Assembly: GCA_937936675.1 (NCBI GenBank)
Contig: CALDDL010000129.1
Location: forward strand, 1 to 23,833
Length of the DNA: 23,833 nucleotides
Reading direction: 5' to 3'
Source of the DNA: an uncultured bacterium
Lineage (GTDB): Bacteria > Bacteroidota > Ignavibacteria > Ignavibacteriales > Melioribacteraceae
Shown in pieces: positions 14,882-22,820 of this stretch (position 1 is its first letter; each line of letters begins with the position of its first letter). Position numbers and translations under genes: made by a program. Under the pieces are notes generated by a model. It was not told where the DNA came from. It saw only the letters and a program-made list of their open reading frames with translations, and made no database searches.

Positions 14882-16072
14882 TTGGATTTATTCAAAAAAT
14901 GTTACGATTTTACCAGAGCTGACGATATCAAGGCAATGGGCGTTTACCCCTACTTCAGGGCAATTGAAGAGAATGAAGGTCCCGTAGTTCAAATTGAAGG
15001 ACGTAAAATTATAATGGCTGGTTCTAATAACTATTTGGGACTTACTTCACATCCAAAAGTAAAAGAAGCAGCTATTGATGCAGTAAAAAAATATGGCACC
15101 GGCTGCTCGGGAAGTAGATACTTAACCGGAACTCTTGATTTACATATAGAATTGGAACACAGATTAGCAAAATTTTTTGGTACCGAAGCTGTTCTTTTAT
15201 ATAGTACCGGATACCAAACAGCACAAGGCGTTATTCCTACATTAGTCGGTCGCGGTGAATATGTTGTTTCTGATAGAGATAATCATGCCTGCATAGTAGC
15301 CGGTAATATGATGGCTAAAGGCGGTTCAATTGAAGTTGTAAGATATCACCATAATGACATGAATGATCTTGAAAGAGTTTTGGCTAAACTTCCTCTTGAA
15401 GCACCAAAACTTTTAATCAGTGATGGTGTTTTCAGCACAGGCGGCGAAATTGTTCATCTTCCTAAATTAGTTGAATTAGCTAAAAAATATAATGCTCGTA
15501 CCTTAATAGATGATGCTCATTCCGTGGGTGTAATTGGTAAAGGCGGTAGAGGTACAGCTAGTGAATTTAATCTCGAAAACGATGTTGATATGACTATGGG
15601 TACTTTCAGTAAAACTTTTGCATCTCTTGGCGGATTCGTTACAGGCAAAGCAAAAGTAATTGATTACCTCAAACATCATTCGTCTGCATTGATATTCAGC
15701 GCATCACCTACTCCGGCATCAGTAGCCGCTGCACTAGCCGCTTTAAATATTTTAGAACAAGAACCTGAACGCGTTGCTCGTTTAGCTAGTAATGCAAATT
15801 TTGTAAGAAAAGGTCTATCCGAAGCCGGATTTAAAATTATAGATGGAAGAACTGCTATCGTACCTGTTATTGTCGGAGATGATTCAATCGCATTCCAAAT
15901 GTGGAGAGCTTTATATGATGCAGGAGTTTTTGTAAATGTATTTATCTCTCCCGGTGTTCCTCAAGGTCGCCAAATGATGAGAACTAGCTATATGGCTACT
16001 CACGAAAAAGAACATTTAGAGAAAATCATTGAGACTTTTACAAAAGTTGGGAAAAATTTAGGTCTTATATAA
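14882..16072 (+). CDS. spt: Serine palmitoyltransferase (alpha-oxoamine synthase family)
   Basis: A 396-residue PLP enzyme expected to condense serine with an acyl thioester to give 3-ketosphinganine, the first step of sphingolipid synthesis. Catalytic residues by pattern are His135 (SDRDNHA), Asp210 and His213 (IDDAHS), and Lys244 (GTFSKTFASLGG). The 31-residue gap from His to Lys equals that in the Sphingomonas enzyme. The GTFSKTFASLGG centre and the N-terminal PYFRAIEENEG-type segment fit bacterial SPT better than 2-amino-3-ketobutyrate CoA ligase, 8-amino-7-oxononanoate synthase or 5-aminolevulinate synthase, though database names often confuse these. It is cytoplasmic, with no signal peptide. 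It is divergent from the CerR-like reductase and followed by the GNAT acyltransferase after a terminator, so it sits in a ceramide locus. It uses a TTG start with strong GGAGG. Confidence 0.88.
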   Translation: MDLFKKCYDFTRADDIKAMGVYPYFRAIEENEGPVVQIEGRKIIMAGSNNYLGLTSHPKVKEAAIDAVKKYGTGCSGSRYLTGTLDLHIELEHRLAKFFGTEAVLLYSTGYQTAQGVIPTLVGRGEYVVSDRDNHACIVAGNMMAKGGSIEVVRYHHNDMNDLERVLAKLPLEAPKLLISDGVFSTGGEIVHLPKLVELAKKYNARTLIDDAHSVGVIGKGGRGTASEFNLENDVDMTMGTFSKTFASLGGFVTGKAKVIDYLKHHSSALIFSASPTPASVAAALAALNILEQEPERVARLASNANFVRKGLSEAGFKIIDGRTAIVPVIVGDDSIAFQMWRALYDAGVFVNVFISPGVPQGRQMMRTSYMATHEKEHLEKIIETFTKVGKNLGLI

Positions 16073-16095
16073 ATTGAACTAATTATTTTTTATAG

Positions 16096-16130
16096 AGCAT
16101 ACTTGAATCTATTCGGGTATGCTTTTTTTA
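16096..16130 (+). terminator. Rho-independent terminator between spt and the GNAT acyltransferase
   Basis: AGCATAC (16096-16102) pairs with GTATGCT (16117-16123). The stem is extended inward by a weaker pairing including G-U pairs, and is followed by seven T's. It lies 24 bases after the spt stop. The upstream in-frame ATG at 16119 falls within this stem, which argues against it as the start of the next gene. Confidence 0.85.
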
Positions 16131-16133
16131 TTT

Positions 16134-16138
16134 GAGGA
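16134..16138 (+). promoter_or_regulatory. Ribosome binding site deciding the acyltransferase start
   Basis: GAGGA lies 7 bases before the ATG at 16146. The alternative ATG at 16119 lacks an RBS and sits inside the terminator hairpin. Confidence 0.75.
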
Positions 16139-16145
16139 TATCATT

Positions 16146-17270
16146 ATGAGTGAAATTACTATTACCACCGTACAATCAAAATCTGATCTTAATAAATTCT
16201 TAAAATTCCAATGGGAAATTTATAAAGACTATCCTCATTGGGTTCCACCTCTTTTATATGATAAAAAACATATCCTCGATAAAAAGAAAAATCCGTTTTT
16301 TGAACATGCCGAGATGGAAAATTTTCTTGCTTGGCGTGATAATAAAATTGTAGGCAGAATCTCGGCAATTAAAAATGATCTTCATAATCAATATCACAAT
16401 GATAAAGTTGGCTTCTTCGGATTCTTTGAATCTATAAACGATCAAGCAGTCGCTAATAAATTATTCGATACGGCAAAAAATTGGCTTCTAAGCAAAGATC
16501 TTGATGTAATGCGCGGTCCGGCAAATCCATCATCTAACGATGAATGGGCAATGCTCGTGGAAGGTTTCGATGATGACCCGAGAATATTAATGCCTTATAA
16601 TCCTCCCTACTATTTAGAACTTGTCGATAATTATGGATTTAAAAAAGCTAAGGATCTTCTAGCTTTTAATATAGAAGCAGAAGAATTAAAGAAAGCAGAT
16701 AAAGTGAAGCGTGTGGCTGAACTCGCAAAAGAAAGAGCAGGTCTAAAAATATTCCAGATGAATCCAAAAGAATTTGATAAAGATTTAGAGAAAGTAAAAT
16801 ATATATATAATAAAGCGTGGGCTCCTAACTGGGGATTTGTTCCAATGACCGAAGCTGAAATCGATGCAATGGCTAAAGACCTAAAACCATTGGTAGAACC
16901 ATCACTCGTTTATTTCGGTGAAGTCAAAGGACAATTGATTGGCTTCGCATTGGTAATGCCCGATTATAATCAAATTTTCAAACACATGAATGGAAAACTA
17001 TTACCATTTAATTGGATAAAACTTTTTACAATGAAAAAGAAAATTACTTGGAGCAGAGTTATTACTCTCGGAATAATCCCCGAGTTTCAAAGAAAAGGGC
17101 TTGATGCCGTATTCTATATGGAAGCAATGGAAAGAGCCGCCAAACTTAATATACATCGTGGTGAAGCTAGTTGGATTCTTGAAGATAATGATATGATGGT
17201 CAGAGGTGCTATTGCTATGAAAGGTGTGGTTTATAAACGTTATAGAGTATATGACTGTGAGCTAAAATGA
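16146..17270 (+). CDS. GNAT-fold acyltransferase, probable bacterial ceramide synthase (bCerS-like)
   Basis: A 374-residue cytoplasmic protein of the family annotated as N-acetyltransferase or YghO-like. Conserved landmarks are NPFFEHAEMENFLAWRDNKIVGRI, GFFGFFESIND, MRGPANPSSNDEW, MPYNPPYYLELVDNYGFKKAKDLLAF, and a late GNAT-like segment with RKGLDAVFYMEAMERA. This family includes the bacterial ceramide synthase (bCerS) that N-acylates the long-chain base in Caulobacter (established for that enzyme, recalled). The gene follows spt and lies beside a CerR-like reductase, which supports the ceramide role here. There is no transmembrane segment. Its stop overlaps the start of the HEAT/cyclophilin gene by 4 bases (ATGA). 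Confidence 0.82.
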   Translation: MSEITITTVQSKSDLNKFLKFQWEIYKDYPHWVPPLLYDKKHILDKKKNPFFEHAEMENFLAWRDNKIVGRISAIKNDLHNQYHNDKVGFFGFFESINDQAVANKLFDTAKNWLLSKDLDVMRGPANPSSNDEWAMLVEGFDDDPRILMPYNPPYYLELVDNYGFKKAKDLLAFNIEAEELKKADKVKRVAELAKERAGLKIFQMNPKEFDKDLEKVKYIYNKAWAPNWGFVPMTEAEIDAMAKDLKPLVEPSLVYFGEVKGQLIGFALVMPDYNQIFKHMNGKLLPFNWIKLFTMKKKITWSRVITLGIIPEFQRKGLDAVFYMEAMERAAKLNIHRGEASWILEDNDMMVRGAIAMKGVVYKRYRVYDCELK

Positions 17271-19225
17271 AAAAATTATTTTTAATATTATTGTTTATAT
17301 CTGCTAATTTATTCGCTCAGTTTAATAAGAATAATAGTGATCTTATCTTAACTGCTGCTAATCGTTCATTCGATAAAGAAATAATTTCAAAATATTTATC
17401 GAGCAATAACGAAAGTGATGTAAAAGCTGCTTTAATTGCCATATATCATTCTAATGATTCTACTTTTGTAGATGATATAAAGAAAATTGATTTTTCTAAA
17501 TATGGCAAAGAAGCCGCATTCGCTCTAGGCGGTATTTCAAATTGCAGGGGCAGTATTGAACTGCTCTTTAGTGAACTTCAAATTAATGCAAACGCAAATT
17601 CGTTCCGAGAAATTATTGAAGCAATCGGTAAGACCGGTAATCAATCCGACTTTTTGAAATTAATTGTTATGACGGAAAAGTATAAACCATTCGCAATGAA
17701 ATCTGCTATGGGAATACTTAATTTTCAATTACGTAATTTTTCTTTAGAAGGTAGAGAAGCTTTGATACTTCTTAGAATCATTAACGAATCTGAAGATAAT
17801 AATGATATTGAAGAAGCACTTTTTACTCTTTTTAGAAAAACACCTACCGGAATAACGGAAGCTCAATTTAATTATAAACATCTTCTACAATCGAAGGATG
17901 ATGAAATAGTAATTAGTACTATTAAACTCATACCTAAAATCGATATTCAAGAAAAAGAAAAAGTACTACTATCCTATTTATATAATGATGATTGGAGATT
18001 GAGAGCCGAAGCCGCAAAAGGTCTTTCTAATTTACCTGACTTATCACTTGAGAGCTTCAAGCCAATACTTAAATTACTCTTTGATAAAAATCCTAATGTT
18101 TCACGTCAGACTGCAATTTCTGTACGAAATATAAAAACTACTTCTTTAGGTATGGGACTTCTGCTTAATGGAATTAACTATTATTTGAAGAAAGATTTGA
18201 CCGTTAATGCTAAAGGTGAACTTTTTATCTCCCTTTGCAAGCTAGATAAAGAGAATGCCTATAATTATATTAATGAATATTCCAATTCAGTCAATGAAAA
18301 TTATATTGTTCGCGTTCTGGAGGAAGTAAAGACTTCTCCTCAATATAATTATAATTTTCTTTCTAAAAATATATCGAAAGAGAATGAAAAAGACGTAATG
18401 AATAGTGCTCAAGCATTTTTAAATCTTCAAAAAGAACTTTCGGATTCTATCGAATATAGAGATAAATTATTCGCATTACTAGGGAGCAAATTTCCTTCCA
18501 TAATTTCAATAATCGCCGATGGTATTGATTCTACTTATTTAGATAATTTTTCCAATGAAATAAAAGTAATAATATTAGATCAGATTAAGAGATACAAAAA
18601 TAATAGTGATTATTATGAAAGTATCACATCCTTAGGCGGGCTTTCTTCTAAATTCGGAAAAGAATTTCAAGAAATGGTGCTAAAAGAATTATCTAAATCT
18701 AATGTAACATCGATAAAGAATTATGCCGATTCTCAAATGGGAATAAAGACAGTTAAAAAAGATAATCCTCTTTTTAATGATTTATTAAAAAATAGTTTTT
18801 TAGTAAAACAATTTTTAGTAAAGACAAATAAGGGTGAGATTAAAATTGAACTTATGCCGGATATTGCACCGATTACTGTCGGAAGTTTTACGAATTTAGT
18901 AAAAGAGAAATTTTTTGATAATGTAATCTTCCATCGAGTAGTACCGAATTTTGTTATACAGACAGGAGACCCCAGCGGGACTGGTTGGCGTGGACCTGGC
19001 TATGATATTATCTCCGAGACTTCCACCCTACCTTATAAAGCAGGAATGATCGGAATGGCTAGCGCAGGAAAAGATACCGAAGGCTCTCAATGGTTTATTA
19101 TGCATAGCTACTACCCGCACCTTAACGGCAAATATTCACTTTTCGGGAAAGTCATCTCCGGAATGGATACCGTTAATAATATCGATCAGGAGGATAAAAT
19201 TATTTCAATTACGCCTATTCGATAG
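17267..19225 (+). CDS. Secreted HEAT-repeat protein with C-terminal cyclophilin peptidyl-prolyl isomerase
   Basis: A 652-residue protein with a signal peptide (MKKLFLILLFISANLFAQ). Residues about 45-500 are helical and repeat-like, with HEAT-type units such as DDWRLRAEAAKGLSNLPDL and DKNPNVSRQTAISVRNI (about 240-290). Residues 516-652 are a cyclophilin domain: KGEIKIELMPDIAPITVGSF, then FHRVVPNFVIQTGDP with the catalytic Arg, then GMASAGKDTEGSQWFI. It is therefore a probable periplasmic prolyl isomerase or chaperone with a long alpha-solenoid protein-binding arm. Similar fusions are common in Bacteroidota and Ignavibacteriota (recalled). It overlaps the upstream acyltransferase by 4 bases, so translation is coupled. 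Its 3' end overlaps the convergent PorD-like gene by 11 bases. Confidence 0.88.
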   Translation: MKKLFLILLFISANLFAQFNKNNSDLILTAANRSFDKEIISKYLSSNNESDVKAALIAIYHSNDSTFVDDIKKIDFSKYGKEAAFALGGISNCRGSIELLFSELQINANANSFREIIEAIGKTGNQSDFLKLIVMTEKYKPFAMKSAMGILNFQLRNFSLEGREALILLRIINESEDNNDIEEALFTLFRKTPTGITEAQFNYKHLLQSKDDEIVISTIKLIPKIDIQEKEKVLLSYLYNDDWRLRAEAAKGLSNLPDLSLESFKPILKLLFDKNPNVSRQTAISVRNIKTTSLGMGLLLNGINYYLKKDLTVNAKGELFISLCKLDKENAYNYINEYSNSVNENYIVRVLEEVKTSPQYNYNFLSKNISKENEKDVMNSAQAFLNLQKELSDSIEYRDKLFALLGSKFPSIISIIADGIDSTYLDNFSNEIKVIILDQIKRYKNNSDYYESITSLGGLSSKFGKEFQEMVLKELSKSNVTSIKNYADSQMGIKTVKKDNPLFNDLLKNSFLVKQFLVKTNKGEIKIELMPDIAPITVGSFTNLVKEKFFDNVIFHRVVPNFVIQTGDPSGTGWRGPGYDIISETSTLPYKAGMIGMASAGKDTEGSQWFIMHSYYPHLNGKYSLFGKVISGMDTVNNIDQEDKIISITPIR

Positions 19226-20123
19226 CACCGGCTTCTTTTGCCGATTCTTCATATTTTGAAAGATGGGGCGGGTCAATCTTCTTTAGTATATCGAATATTG
19301 ACTTGTCCCAATATGATTTCAAATAATCAGCTAATTCTCCGCTCTTTGCATCAAAAAATACTTTCATTAATACACTTCTCGGATCAATTGCATCTTTCGC
19401 TTTTTCTAAATTTAAAACCAATTTAGCAATATTAGTTAATGCTTCTTTTCGTGTCTGAGGATTATTGAATAGGTCTATTCCGTTATAATGATAATCAAAA
19501 TAATCTTGTCTGAACTGTTGATATTTTGCATTACGAAGATTATCCATCAGAATACGGCGATTATACGTGGCGCTAGTACTCTGCCATCCTTCAGAAAATT
19601 GGCTCGATGCGCCTCTGACCGCTAAATCAGATGCTTTATTAAAATAGTCTGTCCCACCGTTTGGATAATATGAATCCATATCAAATCCAATTATTAAAAG
19701 CGCATAAAAATCTAAGAAGCTTGTAAGCCCGTCAAATTCTGCTTGATTGAAATACATCGCTTGATTTTTTTCATACTTAAATGACCATTGATTATCGAGT
19801 ATATTAAGCATTAATGAATGGTTTTGCATATTCTCAATCGGTCTTTGACTTGTTATTACCACCTGCCCGGAATATCTTGTTGAGTTATCTGAAGAAGTAA
19901 AAAAAACATTGAAAGTACATTTTATTTTTTCACCTTCCCAATTGCCATTGGTGAATTTATTGCTATTGAAATAATCTTGCACTTGCTGTTGAAATTTTTC
20001 TAATTTCTCTTTAGCAACTGTTTGTAATTGTTCGTAATTGACTGTTACAATTACATCAAGTTCTTGTGCCCTCAAAGATGAAGCAAGAAAAAGTACAATA
20101 ATTATGGATAAGAATTTTTTCAT
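19215..20123 (-). CDS. DUF4835 family, PorD-like type IX secretion protein
   Basis: A 302-residue secreted protein. The signal peptide is MKKFLSIIIVLFLASSLRAQ, then ELDVIVTVNYEQLQT begins the mature part. The core includes CTFNVFFTSSDNSTRYSGQVVITSQRPI, and FYALLIIGFDMDSYYPNGGTDYFNKA, a signature of DUF4835. That family contains the type IX secretion protein called PorD (recalled). It is probably periplasmic or outer-membrane associated. There is no enzyme motif. An AAGAGAT stretch lies before the ATG. It is divergent from the PorV/PorQ-like gene with a 74-base gap, which fits a secretion-related neighbourhood. Confidence 0.8.
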   Translation of the reverse strand: MKKFLSIIIVLFLASSLRAQELDVIVTVNYEQLQTVAKEKLEKFQQQVQDYFNSNKFTNGNWEGEKIKCTFNVFFTSSDNSTRYSGQVVITSQRPIENMQNHSLMLNILDNQWSFKYEKNQAMYFNQAEFDGLTSFLDFYALLIIGFDMDSYYPNGGTDYFNKASDLAVRGASSQFSEGWQSTSATYNRRILMDNLRNAKYQQFRQDYFDYHYNGIDLFNNPQTRKEALTNIAKLVLNLEKAKDAIDPRSVLMKVFFDAKSGELADYLKSYWDKSIFDILKKIDPPHLSKYEESAKEAGAIE

Positions 20124-20197
20124 ATATATCTCTTAGGAATTATTGGATAAAGATATCTAATTGAGCTAAATTTAACAATCAAAATTGAGAATTTCCG

Positions 20198-21004
20198 ATG
20201 AAATTCTTTATTAATATAATATTTCTACTCTTAGTAAGCATAAAATGTTTCGGTCAATCGTATGCCGGCGCAGAGTTTAATTCGATGGGCTATTCCTCAT
20301 CTCGGACTTCTTTTACCTCTTTTTCACTTTTTAGTAATCCGGCATCACTCTCAGAAAATAAAATTATTCAATCCGGAATAAGTTATACGCCTGCTCCATT
20401 CGGGATAAAAGAACTTTCTACATTCCATGCAGCAATTAACTTCCCTTCCGATTTTGGTAGTTTCGCAGTCGGTTATAGCGATTATGGATTTGAACTCTAT
20501 TCTGAAAAGAAATTTTTAATATCTTATGGAAGAAATATTTTTAACGATTTTTCGATAGGGGCTTCATTAATTTATAACTCAATATCGATCGCAAGTTACG
20601 GTAATAGCGGAATAATATCTTTCAATCTTGGAGCATTATATTCATTTAATAAAAAAATCAAAATTGGCGGAAGTATTGAAAACATTACTAATTCATCTTA
20701 CGGTCAATACAATAATCAATTAGATAGAAGTTATTGGTTTGGTACTTCATATATTTTTTCTGATGAATTAAAATTATCCGCAGCATTAAGTAAATATTTT
20801 AGCGAGCGAGAGGCATTCAGAATCGGTTGCGAATATTTTCTTCTTAATTATCTTCCGGTGCGATGCGGTTATATTTCAGATCCCGTTTCTTTTACTTTCG
20901 GAATCGGTATTAATCAAGGTGTTCTTTCTGTAAATTATGCCCTTCTAACCCATGAAGTTTTTGAATTAACTCACAATTTATCAATCTCAATTAATTTTGA
21001 TTAA
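20198..21004 (+). CDS. Outer-membrane barrel protein, PorV/PorQ-like
   Basis: A 268-residue protein with a signal peptide (FINIIFLLLVSIKCFGQ). After it, YAGAEFNSMGYSSSRTSFTSFSLFSNPASL resembles the N-terminal hatch of PorV/PorQ and FadL-like barrels, where MG and the N-P-A-S/G-L segment are typical. The rest alternates amphipathic strands and ends in SISINFD. PorV and PorQ are shuttle and attachment-complex barrels of type IX secretion. The particular subfamily cannot be fixed from sequence alone. Its TAA shares one base with the ATG of the next gene, so they are coupled. This protein is short (268) compared with PorV (about 380), closer to PorQ-like size. Confidence 0.62.
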   Translation: MKFFINIIFLLLVSIKCFGQSYAGAEFNSMGYSSSRTSFTSFSLFSNPASLSENKIIQSGISYTPAPFGIKELSTFHAAINFPSDFGSFAVGYSDYGFELYSEKKFLISYGRNIFNDFSIGASLIYNSISIASYGNSGIISFNLGALYSFNKKIKIGGSIENITNSSYGQYNNQLDRSYWFGTSYIFSDELKLSAALSKYFSEREAFRIGCEYFLLNYLPVRCGYISDPVSFTFGIGINQGVLSVNYALLTHEVFELTHNLSISINFD

Positions 21005-22758
21005 TGGCGGGCGCAAAAATATTTTTTATTTTTATTATTTTTAATTTACTCTTATCTGCACAAAGAAAGGACTCAGCATTTACTCATAGTAATTCAGATC
21101 TTGGACTGAGTGGCTCTATACTTTTGCGGAATTGCTTATCCCCATCAGGAACTGATACAAATATTACTCAAACTGTTTCAAAAATTTCGCAACTTGATTC
21201 CACACTCTCACGCCCCGATTCTCTTTTTTCCGATATATTTTTTGAGACCGATCAGTTAGAATCAAACTATTTCGATGATCTCTTTGATATTATTTATACA
21301 ATACCGAATAATCTTCAAGAAGGAAATTTCTTAATCAAATCAAGAGTCAAAAATCAATTCTTCCCTAAAAAACCGGAAAATTATAAAGGAAATAATTATA
21401 AATTATATAATCGTCTTATTGCTGACTTTGGCAAAGCTCGTCTCTCTATTGTTACCGAAAAGGATGCCGGTGAAGATAATTATCTTGATTTCATCAATCT
21501 CTCCCTAATGATCAAAGATATTTATCCGATTAATAAAATAATTCTTGGAAGCTATAATCTTGAGTTTGGAGAGGGACTTATTCTTTGGAGTCCTTTCAGA
21601 ACTTATAAATCATCAAATGAAATTTTTAGAATCAGGAACAATAAAAATAATCTTAATCAATATATCGGTAGCAATGAAACTAATTTTCTTTATGGTGGCG
21701 CATCCTCTATTTCATTCGGAGAATTTAATATTACGCCTTTCTATTCTCAACGAAAATTTGATGGATACAAAACTCCCACCGGACTTCATAGAACAGAAAA
21801 TGAAATCGCTAAGAAAAATATCAATAGTGAAATTTTATATGGAGGTATGTTAAACTTTTTTAAGAAGGATATAATCGAAGCAGGACTTTTATTCTATAAT
21901 CAAGAAAATCAAAATTTTTATTCACTTTCTTATAAAAGCAAATATAATCGCATCGGTATTTCAGGTGAAGTTGCTTATCTAAATTCAACTGCTTTTTCGA
22001 ATTCTATTACCTTACGACTTTCGGGGAATAATTTCTTATATAGCAAATTTAGATATTTCCCCAAATATTTTTATAGCAGCTATTCAGGAGCATTTTCCGA
22101 AGGAGATAACTCCAATAATGAAACGGGCTTTTATTTCGGAATTAATAGTGAAATTTTTTCATCTCTTCAATTGGATGCTTATGTAGATATTTTCAAGAGA
22201 AGCTCACCCGATTCCCTTTTTAATTTCTTCCAAAACGGAAAAGAATATTTTATTAATCTTATATATAAAATTCGCAAACAAGAGGAACTCCGCATCTCCT
22301 TTAAACAAAAAGAGAGCTTCAATTCAACAAAAAGAATTTCATTAAAACTCTATTACATATTCCAACTATTTTCGGAGTTAAGTCTCTCCACAAGATTCGA
22401 TTATGTGTCCGTTGATTGTAATCAGAGTAAAGAGGAAGGTTTTCATCTATTTGAAGAGATTTCATATCGTCCTTCAAAGAAAGTTCAGGTTAATTTTAGA
22501 GTAAGTTTCTTCTCAACTCCATCTTATGATTCAAGAATTTACCTATATGAAAGAGATGTAAATGGAATTTTTTCAAATTTTATCGCCTATGATCGAGGAA
22601 TCCATATTTACTTATTAAGTAAGTTCGCTATAACTAATAGGTTTAAGTTGGGATTGAAGTATTCAGACTCCTTAAAAAGTGAGGAATTTGACCTGATTTC
22701 ACTTAAAAAGAGCAATCGAAATAATAATCTCACCATTCAAATAGAAGCTGCCTTCTAA
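21004..22758 (+). CDS. Outer-membrane barrel protein of the helix-hairpin-helix-associated family
   Basis: A 584-residue protein with an N-terminal hydrophobic signal (KIFFIFIIFNLLLSAQ). The middle matches the outer-membrane HHH-barrel family as I recall it: YKGNNYKLYNRL, TEKDAGEDNYLDFI, FGEGLILWSPFRTYKS, and the characteristic TGLHRTENEIAKKN. Many relatives have one or more ComEA-like helix-hairpin-helix units before the barrel. Here residues 20-110 are acidic and Ser/Asp-rich with no GIGPxxA-type hairpin, so the HHH part seems lost or decayed. The remainder alternates amphipathic strands with aromatic ends, as in a large barrel. Function unknown. It is coupled to the PorV/PorQ-like gene by a TAATG overlap. 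It could instead be a divergent T9SS accessory barrel. Confidence 0.6.
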   Translation: MAGAKIFFIFIIFNLLLSAQRKDSAFTHSNSDLGLSGSILLRNCLSPSGTDTNITQTVSKISQLDSTLSRPDSLFSDIFFETDQLESNYFDDLFDIIYTIPNNLQEGNFLIKSRVKNQFFPKKPENYKGNNYKLYNRLIADFGKARLSIVTEKDAGEDNYLDFINLSLMIKDIYPINKIILGSYNLEFGEGLILWSPFRTYKSSNEIFRIRNNKNNLNQYIGSNETNFLYGGASSISFGEFNITPFYSQRKFDGYKTPTGLHRTENEIAKKNINSEILYGGMLNFFKKDIIEAGLLFYNQENQNFYSLSYKSKYNRIGISGEVAYLNSTAFSNSITLRLSGNNFLYSKFRYFPKYFYSSYSGAFSEGDNSNNETGFYFGINSEIFSSLQLDAYVDIFKRSSPDSLFNFFQNGKEYFINLIYKIRKQEELRISFKQKESFNSTKRISLKLYYIFQLFSELSLSTRFDYVSVDCNQSKEEGFHLFEEISYRPSKKVQVNFRVSFFSTPSYDSRIYLYERDVNGIFSNFIAYDRGIHIYLLSKFAITNRFKLGLKYSDSLKSEEFDLISLKKSNRNNNLTIQIEAAF

Positions 22759-22820
22759 CCTTGCTAAAATTGACTTTAATATCTAATTTTGATTTACTAA
22801 TCTAAAAAATGAGGTCTTTC

